In this document: piece by piece, positions 22,683 to 34,621 of the stretch
Layout: each line of letters starts with the position of its first letter
Position numbering within the stretch: the first letter of the stretch is position 1
Origin: Strigamia acuminata
Lineage: Eukaryota; Arthropoda; Chilopoda; Geophilomorpha; Linotaeniidae
Assembly (NCBI GenBank): GCA_949358305.1
Contig: OX442314.1
Location: 53,763,369-53,827,368, forward strand
Length of the DNA stretch: 64,000 nt
Direction of reading: 5' to 3'
Notes under the pieces: model-generated
Told to the model about the DNA's origin: nothing
Seen by the model: the letters and a program-made list of their open reading frames with translations, nothing else
Database searches by the model: none
Program-made: the position numbers and the translations under genes

Positions 22683-22700
22683 TGGGGGCCCGTCCGGGAT
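22683..22700 (+). other. Element A primer-binding site, tRNA-Pro type
   Basis: TGGGGGCCCGTCCGGGAT, two bases after the LTR, is complementary to the 3' end of tRNA-Pro with one mismatch to the form I know. Element B uses nearly the same site. Confidence 0.75.
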
Positions 22701-22792
22701 TAGTCATTGTATAACTTTGTTAGTTAAAATTTACCCGCCATTTTTATCTTGCTTATCTTTCTTCTCTATCCTTTCTAAATCCTCATTGAAAA

Positions 22793-24716
22793 ATGGCGAC
22801 TCCTTCAGAGAAGAGACCGAGAGGAAGGCCGGCGAAGAGACGAGTGGCGATCGATCTACCAGCCGTGGATCAAGAAGTGACTGAGTCACAAGAACTGTTT
22901 GAAGCCATGGATCAAACAGCTAACTGTGACTCGGCACAGTTAATCGTGAATGAATTCACGCAAGCGTTGGAGCGACAACAGCCATCCCCGCCAAGCGGCC
23001 AGTTGGACTTAAACAATCCAACTGGAAGTGGCCGTTCCAAGTCGCAAAACGATGATTTGAATTTACGAATTCAATCATCAAGTGCAGAGCACTCGCTGAA
23101 TTCATCACCGGTTCAAGGTGCAGCACAGCAAGATTCTGAGAACTCCAATATGGAAGTTTCTCATTCTCCCGTGCGTGTTACCATGATGGACGCACTCCGT
23201 GAGCAAGCTAGGCTCGAGGAAGTAAAAGTCACTAGCGAAATGACTGTGGAACAAATCCACAAAGCTATGGTTCGCAAACAAAGTCAAAAAGACGTTGAAA
23301 TCGTCAGAACAAGCTTGCAAGCAGAGTTCGAGCGAATGCATGCAGAAATGCATCAGCAAAATGCCGAACTAAAACAACAACGTGCGAATGACCATGTTAA
23401 GTTGTTACAATTAGAGCAGGAAAAAGCTTCCTGGCTAATTACTGACGAAGAGCAGCAACAAAGGCTCGAGCAACTAAATCAAGCCCAAAAAGATTTAGAA
23501 ATTGCTAATGAAAATTTGAGATTGGCTAACGCAAATTTGCGAGAAGCCAACACAAATTTAATGACTGCCGAACTAACCGCCCCAGTTCGAGCGAGGGAAG
23601 CAATCCCCTCCACTTCTCGAAATTACGAGAATTATGCTGCAGAACAAGCAGCAAGAGCTAAGCGATTAGCACAACGAGAAAATGAAGTATTTCTCGCTCG
23701 ACAGCAGTCCGTAATTGATGCTGGTCAAGCCGCCAAAAGTCAAAGTACTGCAGAGCAGTTATTACGTGCCGACTTAGCTGCGCAAGCTCGTGAAAACGAA
23801 ATTCTTCGCGCAGATCTATTGACGGTACAAGAGAACTTTGCAGTAGTCGTACAAAAAGTACAAGACGTTTGCGGCGAAGATAATTTTGCAAAGCCAGCCC
23901 CAGTTTTGCAAAAAGGTGCTTCCAAATCACCTGAGTTGATTGATTTAACATCAGCTAAACCAAAAGTCAGTCGACAATCAAGCTGGACTGACAGTGATGA
24001 CTCACGCAGTAGTCGTGGAAGCCGTAATAGTCATCACAGTCGCAAAAAGCGAAAGCGACAACCAGACCCGACCGAATATCATTCCCCAAAAGTTCCGCAA
24101 AATTCGGATCGATTCTTTAGCAATAGCGACCGATTAATTGGATTGCTAGAGAGAAAGAATAAAGAACGTGAGAAACCACACGATCGTGGACGGTCACACG
24201 ATAATCCGCAGGAAGGCTCACCGAAACGAGATTGTCATAACGACATCCGTGATGGACCGAGATACCGTGGAAATCCACCAGGTGGTGACCCACCAGGTGG
24301 AGATAGTTCAGATGGACATGGAGGTGGCCACTCACGTGACCATAATTCGAATGGCAATCGAGGTGGAAGGGGACCACCAAATGGAGACCGTCGTCCGCCA
24401 GATGGCGACGATCCTCCGGACCCTGATCCGCCGCCAAATCCGAATCATGAATCTGCGTCAGATACAGATTCCTCACGCCCCAGTGTGAGAGGGCGATCTC
24501 GTCACAGAACACGTAGTAGAACTCAAAGACCCGATTTCTACACGAAAGATGAGATTGACCAGTTGTTGAGGCAAAATGCTCAACAACAGCGAAAAAGCAG
24601 AAGGGATAAAATTATTTTGCAAAAAATAAGTGAATTTACTTCTGATAAATGGACTCATCAAACAACAGATGAAAAGTTCATTAGATGGGATCGAGTTATC
24701 CCACATGCCTATAATG
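22793..24716 (+). CDS. gag: Element A Gag, N-terminal part, cut by element B
   Basis: Starts at ATG 22793 (context AAAATGG). Residues 7-16 (KRPRGRPAKR) form an AT-hook-like motif. Residues about 125-270 are a long charged coiled coil, followed by a Ser/Arg- and Asp/His/Gly-rich disordered region and the beginning of the Gag core. Element B enters at 24717. The frame position of the last base (first base of a codon) matches the resumption at 49710 (second base), so excision would leave one continuous Gag frame of about 1007 residues. Gag forms the particle and binds element RNA. The AT-hook is unusual and could help chromatin tethering; that is inference. Confidence 0.88.
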
Positions 24717-25534
24717 TGTCGCGTCCTACCTGGTGATAGGTTTAAAGAGCTAACGTGTATTACTTTACCTGTGATCCTACTAAATATGTAAATTACCCAA
24801 ATGAATACTAAGTATATGTAAATGAACAAACAGGTTTATTCAATAGGCGTAAGCCTTAAAATACACTCAGTATAAAACTCGAGTCGACTTGGTCAGAGTC
24901 GAACAAAGGATTTCTCAAGATGGCGTCGTCGGTTCCGCGTGGTCGGCGGAACAAAGGCGGCGTCTCGAGTTGTCGTTAATTCGTCACGGATTCGTCGTTC
25001 ACGGACGCGGTGGAATGCTCTTTCGAGTCTTCTATCCGTGCCTGTTGTCTAGGGGTTGGTTTTAGCGTCGCAAGGCTCCGTCCAGAAACGTTGAGTTTCT
25101 TACAGGGCACTCGGACACTTCGCAATGGAAATAATCGTAGGTCGATTATTTAGTGTGAATCCACAAGGGTTATTTTCCTGCTTTCGCGGGGAAATAACAC
25201 ACAGTGTAAATTCGTGAGAGTTACAGTTGCACTGGAATCAGCGGTCCTCGATCAATCCTAACTTTTGGTGGAGTTGGCCTGACGGTGAGGTAGTTGCTGT
25301 GTTCTTGGTGTCGTTTGTGTAAGTTCTGCTTGTAGGGCGCGAAACTCTACCTGATATAGGCCAGGGTGAGGGGCCTGGCTCGGCCAATGGGGGCCGTCCA
25401 CGCATCACCTCACCCCCTCGGGGCACGCGCTTCCCAGGGGGGGAAGGCGGAGCCAACGCGAGGGAACTGACCTTTCCTAGTGACTCATGCGGATGGCGTC
25501 CACTGGAGGGACGGCCACCCGCGGGGTCACCACA
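24717..25534 (-). repeat. Element B 3' LTR
   Basis: On plus it runs from TGTCGCGTCC to GGTCACCACA, 818 bp. Preceded (minus strand) by the polypurine tract at 25535-25553. Confidence 0.93.
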
Positions 25535-25570
25535 CGTCCCTCTCCCAGCTTCGATCATCGATCGGGGCGA

Positions 25571-27080
25571 TTACCCTATCTGGTCCCTCAGCGCAATAGC
25601 GGGCAACTTCCCTCTGCGGGGACGTAGGATTGGGAGATTAACGGCTGGCGGTGGCGGAGGAAGGCCATCGGGTAGCGACGTGGTCAGATTCGCTGGATTC
25701 TCCGATTCGTTAATGAAGAATTGAGCGTGGCCGGGAGGTCCGTCCGTACTGCTTCTTCTTTCATGTACCCAGATTTGGGTCGAAGCGGGGAAGCGGCCGG
25801 GACATCGACGCATCCGGTGCGATTCCGGCGGTGTGAGGGGCTCTCGGTGAGCCCGCTGGAGCCGTTGGTGAAGGATCGGGTCGTTGGTCAACCTTATTTC
25901 CTTCGCCATCCACTGTAGGAATGATTCGCCTTGGCGATGAGTGGCTAGCAACGCTTGGCGCGTCGCTTCGGACATTTGCAGGTTGGGGTACTCCACTTCC
26001 AATCGCAGATAAAGCTGCGTCGGCGCGGGAGCCGGTGGAGGCGGAAGTGGTGGAGACGGCGGTAGGGGAATCTCCAACGGTGGAGTTGTCTCCTCTATGG
26101 ACAGGGCGTCCATGCTCGTAGAAGGCGGCGAGGGCGATGGCAGCGGTGGAGTTTGAGGCCCCTTGCGCGATCGCTTCGGGATCAGCCTCGGTCGCTTACT
26201 CGTCCTTCGTTCCTTCGGGAATACCGGCTTTGGGGTCGGGATATAACTCCGGGCGGCAGGCTCGGGAGGAACCGTCTCGGCCACCACGATGGGGCGGACG
26301 GCCTCCTCCTTAGCGGACGCCTCTTCGGCGACCTTTCGTAGCAACGTCGGGTGGACCCCTGGGTTTTGGTAGCGGAATGCCATCGAACGCATCTTCGCGA
26401 ACTGGAAATTCGGGTTTTCCATGAAGCGGGCCAACTCGAATCGAAGGTCGGCCGCGGCTGGCGTAAATTCGGCCCAAAGTTGGTAGAGGGCCCTGTTTAG
26501 AAAGACGCCCTCTCTGTCGATTATGGTCCAGGCGGCCATCGACTGTCGGCCGTCCAGGAAGAGGGCGGGAGACAGGATTTCGGACATTACGCGTGTTACC
26601 TCGGCGTTTAAACTGCTTCGGCTGAGCGGCAGGGCGCGGTTTGGATCTGCCGAAAAAGTGGCGGATAGTTTGCGCATTTGGGCTATCGCCCAATTGATGT
26701 GCTCCGTCTGAGCGGCGTCAGCCTGTGCCAAGGCCCGTTTGGCGGTAGCGGGGTGCTCACATTCAGCCTGGTGGGCTTGTAGTTCTCCCAAGGTGGGATT
26801 CGCTGCCTCCCGTCGATTTCGGGCATCCCGCTCTTTCTCTTCGTACCACATGGCGTCACGAGCCGGCCTCGGTGCCTGAGTCGGCGGAGGGACTGGCGGG
26901 GGAGCCAGTCCTGGTGGTCGGTGCGGGACGTATTCTAGGAACGCCTCGCCTGGTCGCATGCTTCCAGGGGGCGTCCATCTAGTTATGGCTGGTGGTGGGG
27001 CCTCGAGGAGAGGCGGCCAGCTTGGTTGGACCGGATGGAAGGTTGTTGTGGATGGCGCGAGCGCGGTTTGGTCCGTAGAG
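25571..27080 (-). CDS. Element B ORF3, C-terminal part
   Basis: Continuation of ORF3 beyond copia insert C1; codon phase across C1 is preserved when one TAGAG copy is removed. It has a helical middle region and a long Pro-rich linker, then the conserved C-terminal domain (about 25990-25680). That domain shows FLQWMAKEIR, ILHQRLQRAHREP, IWVHERR and FFINESENP, matching D and A. No membrane segment, signal peptide or known catalytic motif is visible. It ends 36 bp before the 3' LTR. The whole protein would be about 974 residues. Its conservation in three elements argues for selection; role unknown. Confidence 0.75.
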
Positions 27081-27939
27081 TGTAGGACACTCGCCAAAAT
27101 ATTCATAAACGCAGTGGAAATAATAAAATACCCGATATATGAATGTCCTATCCAATAAATCGTCAAACGTCGGGCGGCGCGTCGTTAGGCTTTCCGGCGA
27201 TGCGTATGCTCGGCGTCGTTCGCGTTGTGGAAACGTTCGCTCCTCGGGACGTGTATTCAACGTGAAATACAACGAAAATAAATATAAAGTTTTGTAAAAT
27301 AAATGTACTCACATGTGATAATGTTATATTATCACATATTAACCAATGTGAAACCAATGTCTGGGTTTCACAATCCAAGCTGTGTTCAAATGTAGTTGAA
27401 TCTTAAATGTAATGTCCAAAACTGTTAGTTTTCCATGCCTAGAAAATAGGTGAAGTTGGTCCAATCTGGGCCTATTTTCATGAATGTATAATGAGGTGTC
27501 TGGCAGAAGAAAAACACACGTACACGGTTGAAAACTAAAACAGAATGAATGACTTTTATTCTGGTGACGTCATTGAATTTACACACAGTACAAATCTTAT
27601 GACAAAACGAAAAAGATAATAAATAAAGATACAATCTCTCACCACGATGATGTCATTGCTTTGACATCATCACCACAGACTAACACGTTACGAGAACATT
27701 AACACATTTCGTGTGGCGCCCTCGTACCGCATACAAGCAACAACACTATAACATTTTACATCAAATAAGCCGAAATTCATCCAGTTTATACAATAAACGA
27801 TCAACATATATCAAACCATTTACTGACACAAATATGCTTTCACAATTTCGACTTAAGACTCTAAATTCTCGTATTTAAACAATGTTATACAATTCAATTA
27901 TCAGATTTTAACGTCTAACAATTATCTCTTTATGTAACA
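27081..27939 (-). repeat. C1 3' LTR
   Basis: 859 bp, TGTAGGACAC to TTATGTAACA on plus. The polypurine tract AAGGAGGTGAT (27940-27950, minus) abuts it. Confidence 0.95.
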
Positions 27940-27974
27940 ATCACCTCCTTAAATGTTACACGTTATATCTTGAT

Positions 27975-30900
27975 TCAAACATCCAACATATCTGCACACA
28001 AGTCTTTTAACCGGTCCTGAGGCAGCCACTTTGTGAACAAATCTGCTAAATTCCATTTTGTCGGAATTTTCTCAATTGAGAAATACTTTTTCTCGAACCA
28101 GTCTCTTAAGAAGCAATAGCGTATTCGGATATGTTTAGTTTTAGAATTTTCAAGATCATTTTCCACAAATTGTATCGATGACAACGAATCCGAATACACT
28201 ATTGGCATATTAATATAATCAAAAAGCACACAGCTTTCGAATATGCTGGATAGCCAATATCCTTCCTGGACGGCGTGAACTAGCGCCAAATATTCCGCCT
28301 CCATAGTACTGCACGCGACGGAACTTTGTTTCCGACAACCCCAACTAATGAGGGCATCGCCCATAAACAATGCAAACCCCCCAAAACTCTTGCAGTGATG
28401 GAGGTCCGTCGCCCAGGAAGCATCGGTGTAAATGCGCAAATCTGTATTTATACACTTTGATAAATTAACACAATAATTTTTAGTATTCACAACGTATTGA
28501 GCAATTTGCACAAGAGCCTTGACGTGTTTCTGAGTGTAGCTTGTGTTAAATTGGGACATGTATATTGTGGGATATAAAATGTCCGGCCTTGTCCTGGACG
28601 CGAGGAACATCAAACTCCCGACCAGCGAACGATATGGAAAGTCTGAGTTCGGATCAACTTCTTTAACATTGTGATTAAACGTTGACCCGGCTGCAATAGG
28701 AACTCTCACTTTCGTATTTTGAGTCAAGTTGAATTTCACAGCCAACTTATCTATGAAATGCTTCTGGTGGAGGCATACCTTCCCATTCTCACGATAAAAT
28801 TTCACACCTAGCAATTTTGTGATCCGACCCAAGTTCACAATGTTGAATTTTTGTTTAATGAGGTCAATTAGGGCGCTCTGGGTTTCCACATCTTTTGCAA
28901 ACAAAATCATGTCGTCCACGTATATCAAGAGGACGGCATTGCGATCAAAAGTGTAAACGCAATTGCATCCAATCACTTTGGTGAAACCCAAATCCAGCAG
29001 ACTGGTATTTAACTCCTCGAACCACATCCTGCCGGATTGGTGTAATCCGTACAATGATTTGTACAGGAGCCAAACATTGTCCGTTCCCGGTGTTTTGAAT
29101 CCTTGCGGGATCTCCATATGTATGGGACAATCTAATTTGCCGTAAAGGTACGCGCATTTGACGTCCAGATGGACGTCGACCCAGCCACGCAAGATCACCA
29201 ATAAACAGAAAAACAGTCGGATTAATGTGAAATTTACGACCGGCGAGAACACTTCTGTGTAGTCCACACCTTGCGTTTGTCTAAACCCTTGTGCGACTAC
29301 CCTGGCACGATATCTCACAATATTGCCATCTTCGTCTGGTTTCAACTTGTATACCCATTTGTGACCCAAGACCTTGGCCTTCGGTCGCGGCACCTCCTCG
29401 TACACTTCTCTTTCTTGTAATGTTTCAATCTCCTCTTCCATCGCCTCTCTCCATTCTTTAGATTGAGGCGAGGAAGCTGCCTCCTCGTATGTTTTGGGCT
29501 GCGTGACAGCACAATACACGCTGATGGGAGGTGTCGTTGCAGTGAGAACCGTCTCCATTGGTTCCTCGTCGGACGATTGCTCGATTGTATTGATGGGCTC
29601 CTTCACTGGGGTGAAATCGAATTTTAATGGATTGAAAAATATCCTATTTCCCCGGCAATACGCTTCAACATCTTTCTTTGTTTTCAAAGGCCCTGTGCCA
29701 TCTGGTGCGTAAAACAGCACATCAATTCTCCCAGCTGTAACACCTCCTTGCCTGGTCACTTGCTCCCTATCCCACCCATCTGCATCTGTGGTTCGGGTGG
29801 CAATTCGAGGTTTCTTAACTTTTGCCCCCCCTTGGACTGGCTGTGTGGGAATAGGCGCTTGGGCCATTGGTCCCACTTGTGGTGGGACCTGCGCGAGGGG
29901 TGCTGGGACTTTACGCATAACGGGAGGCGAACCCGGTGGTGTAGTGGGTGGCATCGGATCATGGAATTCCTGTTGATACAACCCACTCTCATCCGAATCG
30001 TAACCATTTGTATCCAAATCTGGTTGTTGAACATTTATGTCCACAGCATTAAAGGACTTCCAGTCCCTGGACTCATCAATGACTAAATGTTTTGTTTCGA
30101 CTACCTCATTTGTAATTGGATTCCAAACCCTATAACCCCTTGTAGTGAATGCATACCCCACCAGTATGCCCTTCCATGCTCTTGAGTCGAGTTTGCTAGC
30201 TCTTTTGGGTTTGGGAATATGTACGAAACATAACGAGCCAATTGCACGTAAATGCTTCACTGCCATGCTTCTTTGTCTGAATTTAATGTAAGGAATTTGT
30301 CCCTTCGCAAATAAATGTGGATACCTGTTCTTTAAATAAATGTAGCTGACAGCCAATTCTGCCCACAAAATCCACGGCAAATTTGTATCCTCAATTATTG
30401 CGCGCACATTGTTTAATATTGAGCGGTTTAATCGCTCCGCAATGCCGTTCATTTGTGCTGAGTACGGGTTTGTTCTTTGGGCACCAATGCCCTTTTGTTG
30501 CAGAAAAGAATCAAATTCCTTGCTGCAAAACTCTCCACCCCGATCCGTTCTAATTTCATGAACTTTCCTATTTGAACGGCGCTCAACGCGCGCCAAGAAT
30601 GTTTTAAAAATCGGAAAGGCCTCATCTTTTGTTTTCATAGGATAAACCCACGAAAAACGCGTTGCATCATCAACAATGCACAACAGATAACGTGCACCAC
30701 CCAGTGATGTTGTGGGGTTGGGCCCCCACACGTCTATATGCAACAATTCAAGCGGTTCCCCACGCTCGCGATCATCTCTAACTTTGTAATTAGCACGGGT
30801 TGATTTTGCAATTCTGCATGAATCGCACGCAAAATTGTTTAGATTTCCTGTGAAATCTAATCCCGTGGTCTCCTCACTTTTCAACAACGTGGCTAGCCCC

Positions 30901-32396
30901 TGAACATGCATGTGGGCAAAACGCTTATGCCACGTGTCGACCGAAACTGCAAAACTTTGCACAACAGGTGCAGGTTGTTGGGAAACAATTTCATAATTTG
31001 GACTCTTGCTCTGCAATTGCTCAATTCGTTTTACAACATTTTGTTCAATCAATGGTAAAACCTGGGTAACATTTTGTGAAATTGGATTAACAATGGTATT
31101 TGACACATTTTGATTCATTTGAACCTGGCCTTGGACACGATACAATCCATCTGTCTGCCTGTTCGCTAACAATAAACACTCTTTGTTGTTTTGTAAATAC
31201 ACTCTCAACACACCATTGTAAATGTGTTGATTGAACCCTGCTTCATCAATTTTAGCACTCGAAATTAAATTGCGTTTGAAACCCTTGACAAAATACACAT
31301 TTATTAAGTCCACATGGTTGTGGATTCCATTCGCAAATGTGCTGATGTTTACAGCACCACAGCCAGTAATACTAGCTGTGCCCTGGCCCAATTGTAATTT
31401 GGTTGGAGGTAATGACTTGAAAGTCTGAAAATATTCCAATTTTCCACATACATGGTCTGATGCGCCGGAATCCACAAACCATGCGTCCTCATCACATACT
31501 TTTTCAATTGAATTGGACACACTTTCCCCCAAAAATGATGCATAAAAGGCTCCACGCAAACCCTTGCCTCGTTGGGGCTGTCCGCGCCCTTTGCCACGTC
31601 CACGAGTGTTGTCCTGTTGTTTTGTATTTGGCATTTGACAGTTCCGTGCAATATGTCCCTTTTCGTGGCAATTGTAACATAAAATATTGGAAAAGTTGCT
31701 CTTACCTCCTTTGTTGTCTTGTTTCCTCGATCCTTGCTGATTGTTGGAAGCACTGACACTGAGAGCACTGGATTCCATCGTTGGAGAACTCGTTCCTGTC
31801 GTGTATCGACGACGTGCACTCTCGGCAAGCAATGCCTCGGAAACTTTATCAAACGTGAAGTCCCCGTCACTCCACTGGTAAATAGCCTGCACTTGATGTT
31901 CGTAGTCTTTACGAATTCTATTTATTAAAGTATAGGCTTTTACTTTGTCATTCGGCTCTTGTTTTATTGATTTCAATTCGTCGGCTGCCAATTCGACACG
32001 TGTGATAAACGTATCGACTTCCTCTTTATCGCCGCAACGTATCGTGTAGAAATCCTCGAGAATCTTTGCATTTCTCGCGACTGACGTGGGTTCATGCAGC
32101 TTTTTCAGGTAATCCCATACCTCTTTCGATGTATCCAGCTTTAACAGCGACGGTTTCAGTCTGGTTGCGACGCTGTTGCACAAAATTCCACGTGCACGAG
32201 CTTTCCGCTTCTCGTATTTCGCCAAATCCGCTGCCGACGTTCCATCCGGCGGCGCTTTAATTGTTTCGTCGTGGAATCCCCACAAATTGAGTTCCTGAAG
32301 CAACAATTGAACGTCCACTTTCCACGTCTCGTAGTTGTTTTTGTCAAGCGGCGCGATTCCTGCCGCCGCCGACGCCGCGCTTCCCTTCGACGCCAT
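27975..32396 (-). CDS. gag-pol: C1 copia Gag-Pol polyprotein (1473 aa)
   Basis: ATG at 32396; a single frame, as usual for copia. Domains: Gag with the UBN2-like N-terminus (LDKNNYETWKVDVQLLL, residues 17-33); zinc knuckle CYNCHEKGHIARNC (240-253); protease with active-site DSGASDH (309-315); GAG-pre-integrase (WHKRFAHMHVQGL, about 488) with CDSCRIAKS; integrase core DVWGPN, IRTDRGGEF (about 620) and NGIAERLNR; RT with LLIYVDDMILF (about 1157); RNase H with IYTDASWATD (about 1324) and a STMEAEYLAL motif; ADLFTKWLP near the end. All key acidic residues that I can see are present, so the protein may be functional. Confidence 0.95.
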   Translation of the reverse strand: MASKGSAASAAAGIAPLDKNNYETWKVDVQLLLQELNLWGFHDETIKAPPDGTSAADLAKYEKRKARARGILCNSVATRLKPSLLKLDTSKEVWDYLKKLHEPTSVARNAKILEDFYTIRCGDKEEVDTFITRVELAADELKSIKQEPNDKVKAYTLINRIRKDYEHQVQAIYQWSDGDFTFDKVSEALLAESARRRYTTGTSSPTMESSALSVSASNNQQGSRKQDNKGGKSNFSNILCYNCHEKGHIARNCQMPNTKQQDNTRGRGKGRGQPQRGKGLRGAFYASFLGESVSNSIEKVCDEDAWFVDSGASDHVCGKLEYFQTFKSLPPTKLQLGQGTASITGCGAVNISTFANGIHNHVDLINVYFVKGFKRNLISSAKIDEAGFNQHIYNGVLRVYLQNNKECLLLANRQTDGLYRVQGQVQMNQNVSNTIVNPISQNVTQVLPLIEQNVVKRIEQLQSKSPNYEIVSQQPAPVVQSFAVSVDTWHKRFAHMHVQGLATLLKSEETTGLDFTGNLNNFACDSCRIAKSTRANYKVRDDRERGEPLELLHIDVWGPNPTTSLGGARYLLCIVDDATRFSWVYPMKTKDEAFPIFKTFLARVERRSNRKVHEIRTDRGGEFCSKEFDSFLQQKGIGAQRTNPYSAQMNGIAERLNRSILNNVRAIIEDTNLPWILWAELAVSYIYLKNRYPHLFAKGQIPYIKFRQRSMAVKHLRAIGSLCFVHIPKPKRASKLDSRAWKGILVGYAFTTRGYRVWNPITNEVVETKHLVIDESRDWKSFNAVDINVQQPDLDTNGYDSDESGLYQQEFHDPMPPTTPPGSPPVMRKVPAPLAQVPPQVGPMAQAPIPTQPVQGGAKVKKPRIATRTTDADGWDREQVTRQGGVTAGRIDVLFYAPDGTGPLKTKKDVEAYCRGNRIFFNPLKFDFTPVKEPINTIEQSSDEEPMETVLTATTPPISVYCAVTQPKTYEEAASSPQSKEWREAMEEEIETLQEREVYEEVPRPKAKVLGHKWVYKLKPDEDGNIVRYRARVVAQGFRQTQGVDYTEVFSPVVNFTLIRLFFCLLVILRGWVDVHLDVKCAYLYGKLDCPIHMEIPQGFKTPGTDNVWLLYKSLYGLHQSGRMWFEELNTSLLDLGFTKVIGCNCVYTFDRNAVLLIYVDDMILFAKDVETQSALIDLIKQKFNIVNLGRITKLLGVKFYRENGKVCLHQKHFIDKLAVKFNLTQNTKVRVPIAAGSTFNHNVKEVDPNSDFPYRSLVGSLMFLASRTRPDILYPTIYMSQFNTSYTQKHVKALVQIAQYVVNTKNYCVNLSKCINTDLRIYTDASWATDLHHCKSFGGFALFMGDALISWGCRKQSSVACSTMEAEYLALVHAVQEGYWLSSIFESCVLFDYINMPIVYSDSLSSIQFVENDLENSKTKHIRIRYCFLRDWFEKKYFSIEKIPTKWNLADLFTKWLPQDRLKDLCADMLDV

Positions 32397-32444
32397 TTTT
32401 CCGTCGTATCGTCGCTATTTTCCGTCGATATCGGGTTTTAGCAG

Positions 32445-32462
32445 AACCATCCTCTGCTACCA
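32445..32462 (-). other. C1 primer-binding site, initiator tRNA-Met 3' end
   Basis: On minus TGGTAGCAGAGGATGGTT follows the 5' LTR directly. It complements the 3' end (with CCA) of animal initiator tRNA-Met as I know it. Confidence 0.85.
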
Positions 32463-33321
32463 TGTAGGACACTCGCCAAAATATTCATAAACGCAGTGGA
32501 AATAATAAAATACCCGATATATGAATGTCCTATCCAATAAATCGTCAAACGTCGGGCGGCGCGTCGTTAGGCTTTCCGGCGATGCGTATGCTCGGCGTCG
32601 TTCGCGTTGTGGAAACGTTCGCTCCTCGGGACGTGTATTCAACGTGAAATACAACGAAAATAAATATAAAGTTTTGTAAAATAAATGTACTCACATGTGA
32701 TAATGTTATATTATCACATATTAACCAATGTGAAACCAATGTCTGGGTTTCACAATCCAAGCTGTGTTCAAATGTAGTTGAATCTTAAATGTAATGTCCA
32801 AAACTGTTAGTTTTCCATGCCTAGAAAATAGGTGAAGTTGGTCCAATCTGGGCCTATTTTCATGAATGTATAATGAGGTGTCTGGCAGAAGAAAAACACA
32901 CGTACACGGTTGAAAACTAAAACAGAATGAATGACTTTTATTCTGGTGACGTCATTGAATTTACACACAGTACAAATCTTATGACAAAACGAAAAAGATA
33001 ATAAATAAAGATACAATCTCTCACCACGATGATGTCATTGCTTTGACATCATCACCACAGACTAACACGTTACGAGAACATTAACACATTTCGTGTGGCG
33101 CCCTCGTACCGCATACAAGCAACAACACTATAACATTTTACATCAAATAAGCCGAAATTCATCCAGTTTATACAATAAACGATCAACATATATCAAACCA
33201 TTTACTGACACAAATATGCTTTCACAATTTCGACTTAAGACTCTAAATTCTCGTATTTAAACAATGTTATACAATTCAATTATCAGATTTTAACGTCTAA
33301 CAATTATCTCTTTATGTAACA
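32463..33321 (-). repeat. C1 5' LTR
   Basis: 859 bp, same ends as the 3' copy; no differences seen. Confidence 0.95.
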
Positions 33322-34621
33322 TAGAGGGCGTTGGCCGGTTCGCGGAGAATCCGCGAAAGGCGTTGGTGAGTACTTCGGCCAGTTCTCTTCGTGACATGGG
33401 CTTATCCGTTTTTGGCCCTTCGTCCAAATCCATTTTTTCTTCAATGGTTTCGCACCATCCTTCGGGTCCCTTCTTCTGATCGGAGGACGACACGGCTGCG
33501 GGTCCGGCTCTTGGCGAGTCCGAACTACCGGCGGCGGTCGGCCTCTTCTCGGCGGCGGCGAGTTTCGCCAACAGGGTTTGCATCCTCTGCCTGCGGCGAG
33601 CTCTGCTCTTCCGGTTGCGCCTGGTGTTGGCGGTTTCGACGTGCGAAGAGGTTACCGAGTCTCTTCGGATTTTGTACGGAGGTTCCGCTTGGTCGAACAT
33701 GGTCGACTCTTCGTCCGACGGCCGGACGGTACGCACTAGGAAGAGAGAGGGCGCGGCTGTGGCAGCCGCTTGTCTCTCCTGTTCGTCGACCCGGTCGCTC
33801 CACGAGTTGGACGGTCCGGCCTCTGGATCCAGTCGCAATTCCTTGGATGAGGCGGGTACAATCACAACTGAGCGCAGGCCTCCCGACTGGACGACCGTTT
33901 GAGTTCTCGAGTCGCAACTGTTCGAATGGCCGGGTTGCGTCCCACTCGTCGACGGGCCGCTCTCCTCGGTGGAGAGGGCCTGCCTAATCTGAGCGGGGCC
34001 GCCGTTTGAGCTTGAGGCCTGTCTCTTCATCCTCCTGACTCGTGTGCCGCTCTGAAGGATGCCGACTTGATGCAGTTGCCACATTTCGGCTTGAGTGGCG
34101 ATAAAGCCGACGGGCGGCACCCACGGTGTTGCTTGGCGGTCTTCTCGGGCCTCTCGCAACCATTCTTTGATTTCTCCCGTCGAGAAACCATTTCGCTCCA
34201 AAACTCGTATTACGGCACTGGTTGCCGTTCGCTCTAGGTGAGCGATCTCTTCGCGGACGATTCGTCTCCGCTCTTCTGGTGTTGCGGCGTTGCGCCACCG
34301 AAGGCCGGTGTGCTCATCCGCTTCGGTACCACCGTATCGAGCTCGAAGTAACTCCGAAAAGATAGGGCTCGGCGGATTAAAGGCGGGATTGATCCGCGGC
34401 CCCACTCTTTCTCGTATTTGCCTGGGCAAACATTCGATCAGCGTCCTGGGTCGGTCAAAGAATTCTTCGATCGCTCGGGAGTAGCGTAATCTCAGGGCCC
34501 AGACATCGGTGTCTTCCTCTGGATACGCTAGCCGGATGAATTCTGGCATCGCTAACCGGAAGATATTGCCCTTGGTGGGCACTGTGGACGGCAGGGCGTC
34601 CCACGATTGTAGCGGGTCGAC
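33322..34621 (-). CDS. Element B ORF3 exon 2, N-terminal part
   Basis: Begins at a 3' splice site (TTTTAATACTTCAG, cut after 34622) in phase 0 with exon 1. The first ~150 residues are an N-terminal domain shared with element A: an IFRLAMPEFIRLA motif (A has IFRAALPEKIRRL), a W-x-LR-x2-YSR block, then an LPRQIRE/FSELLRARYG region and a Q-AEMWQLHQVGIL motif. A long polar, Ser/Arg-rich linker follows. C1 interrupts the frame at 33322. Not similar to envelope proteins; no transmembrane helix. Confidence 0.72.

Larger units (their letters stand above)
27081..33321 (-). mobile_element. Element C1: intact copia element
   Basis: 6,241 bp with 859-bp LTRs (32463-33321 5', 27081-27939 3') that look identical by eye, and target duplication TAGAG (27076-27080, 33322-33326). 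One uninterrupted Gag-Pol frame. Inserted in the ORF3 exon 2 of element B, same strand as B. Confidence 0.95.
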
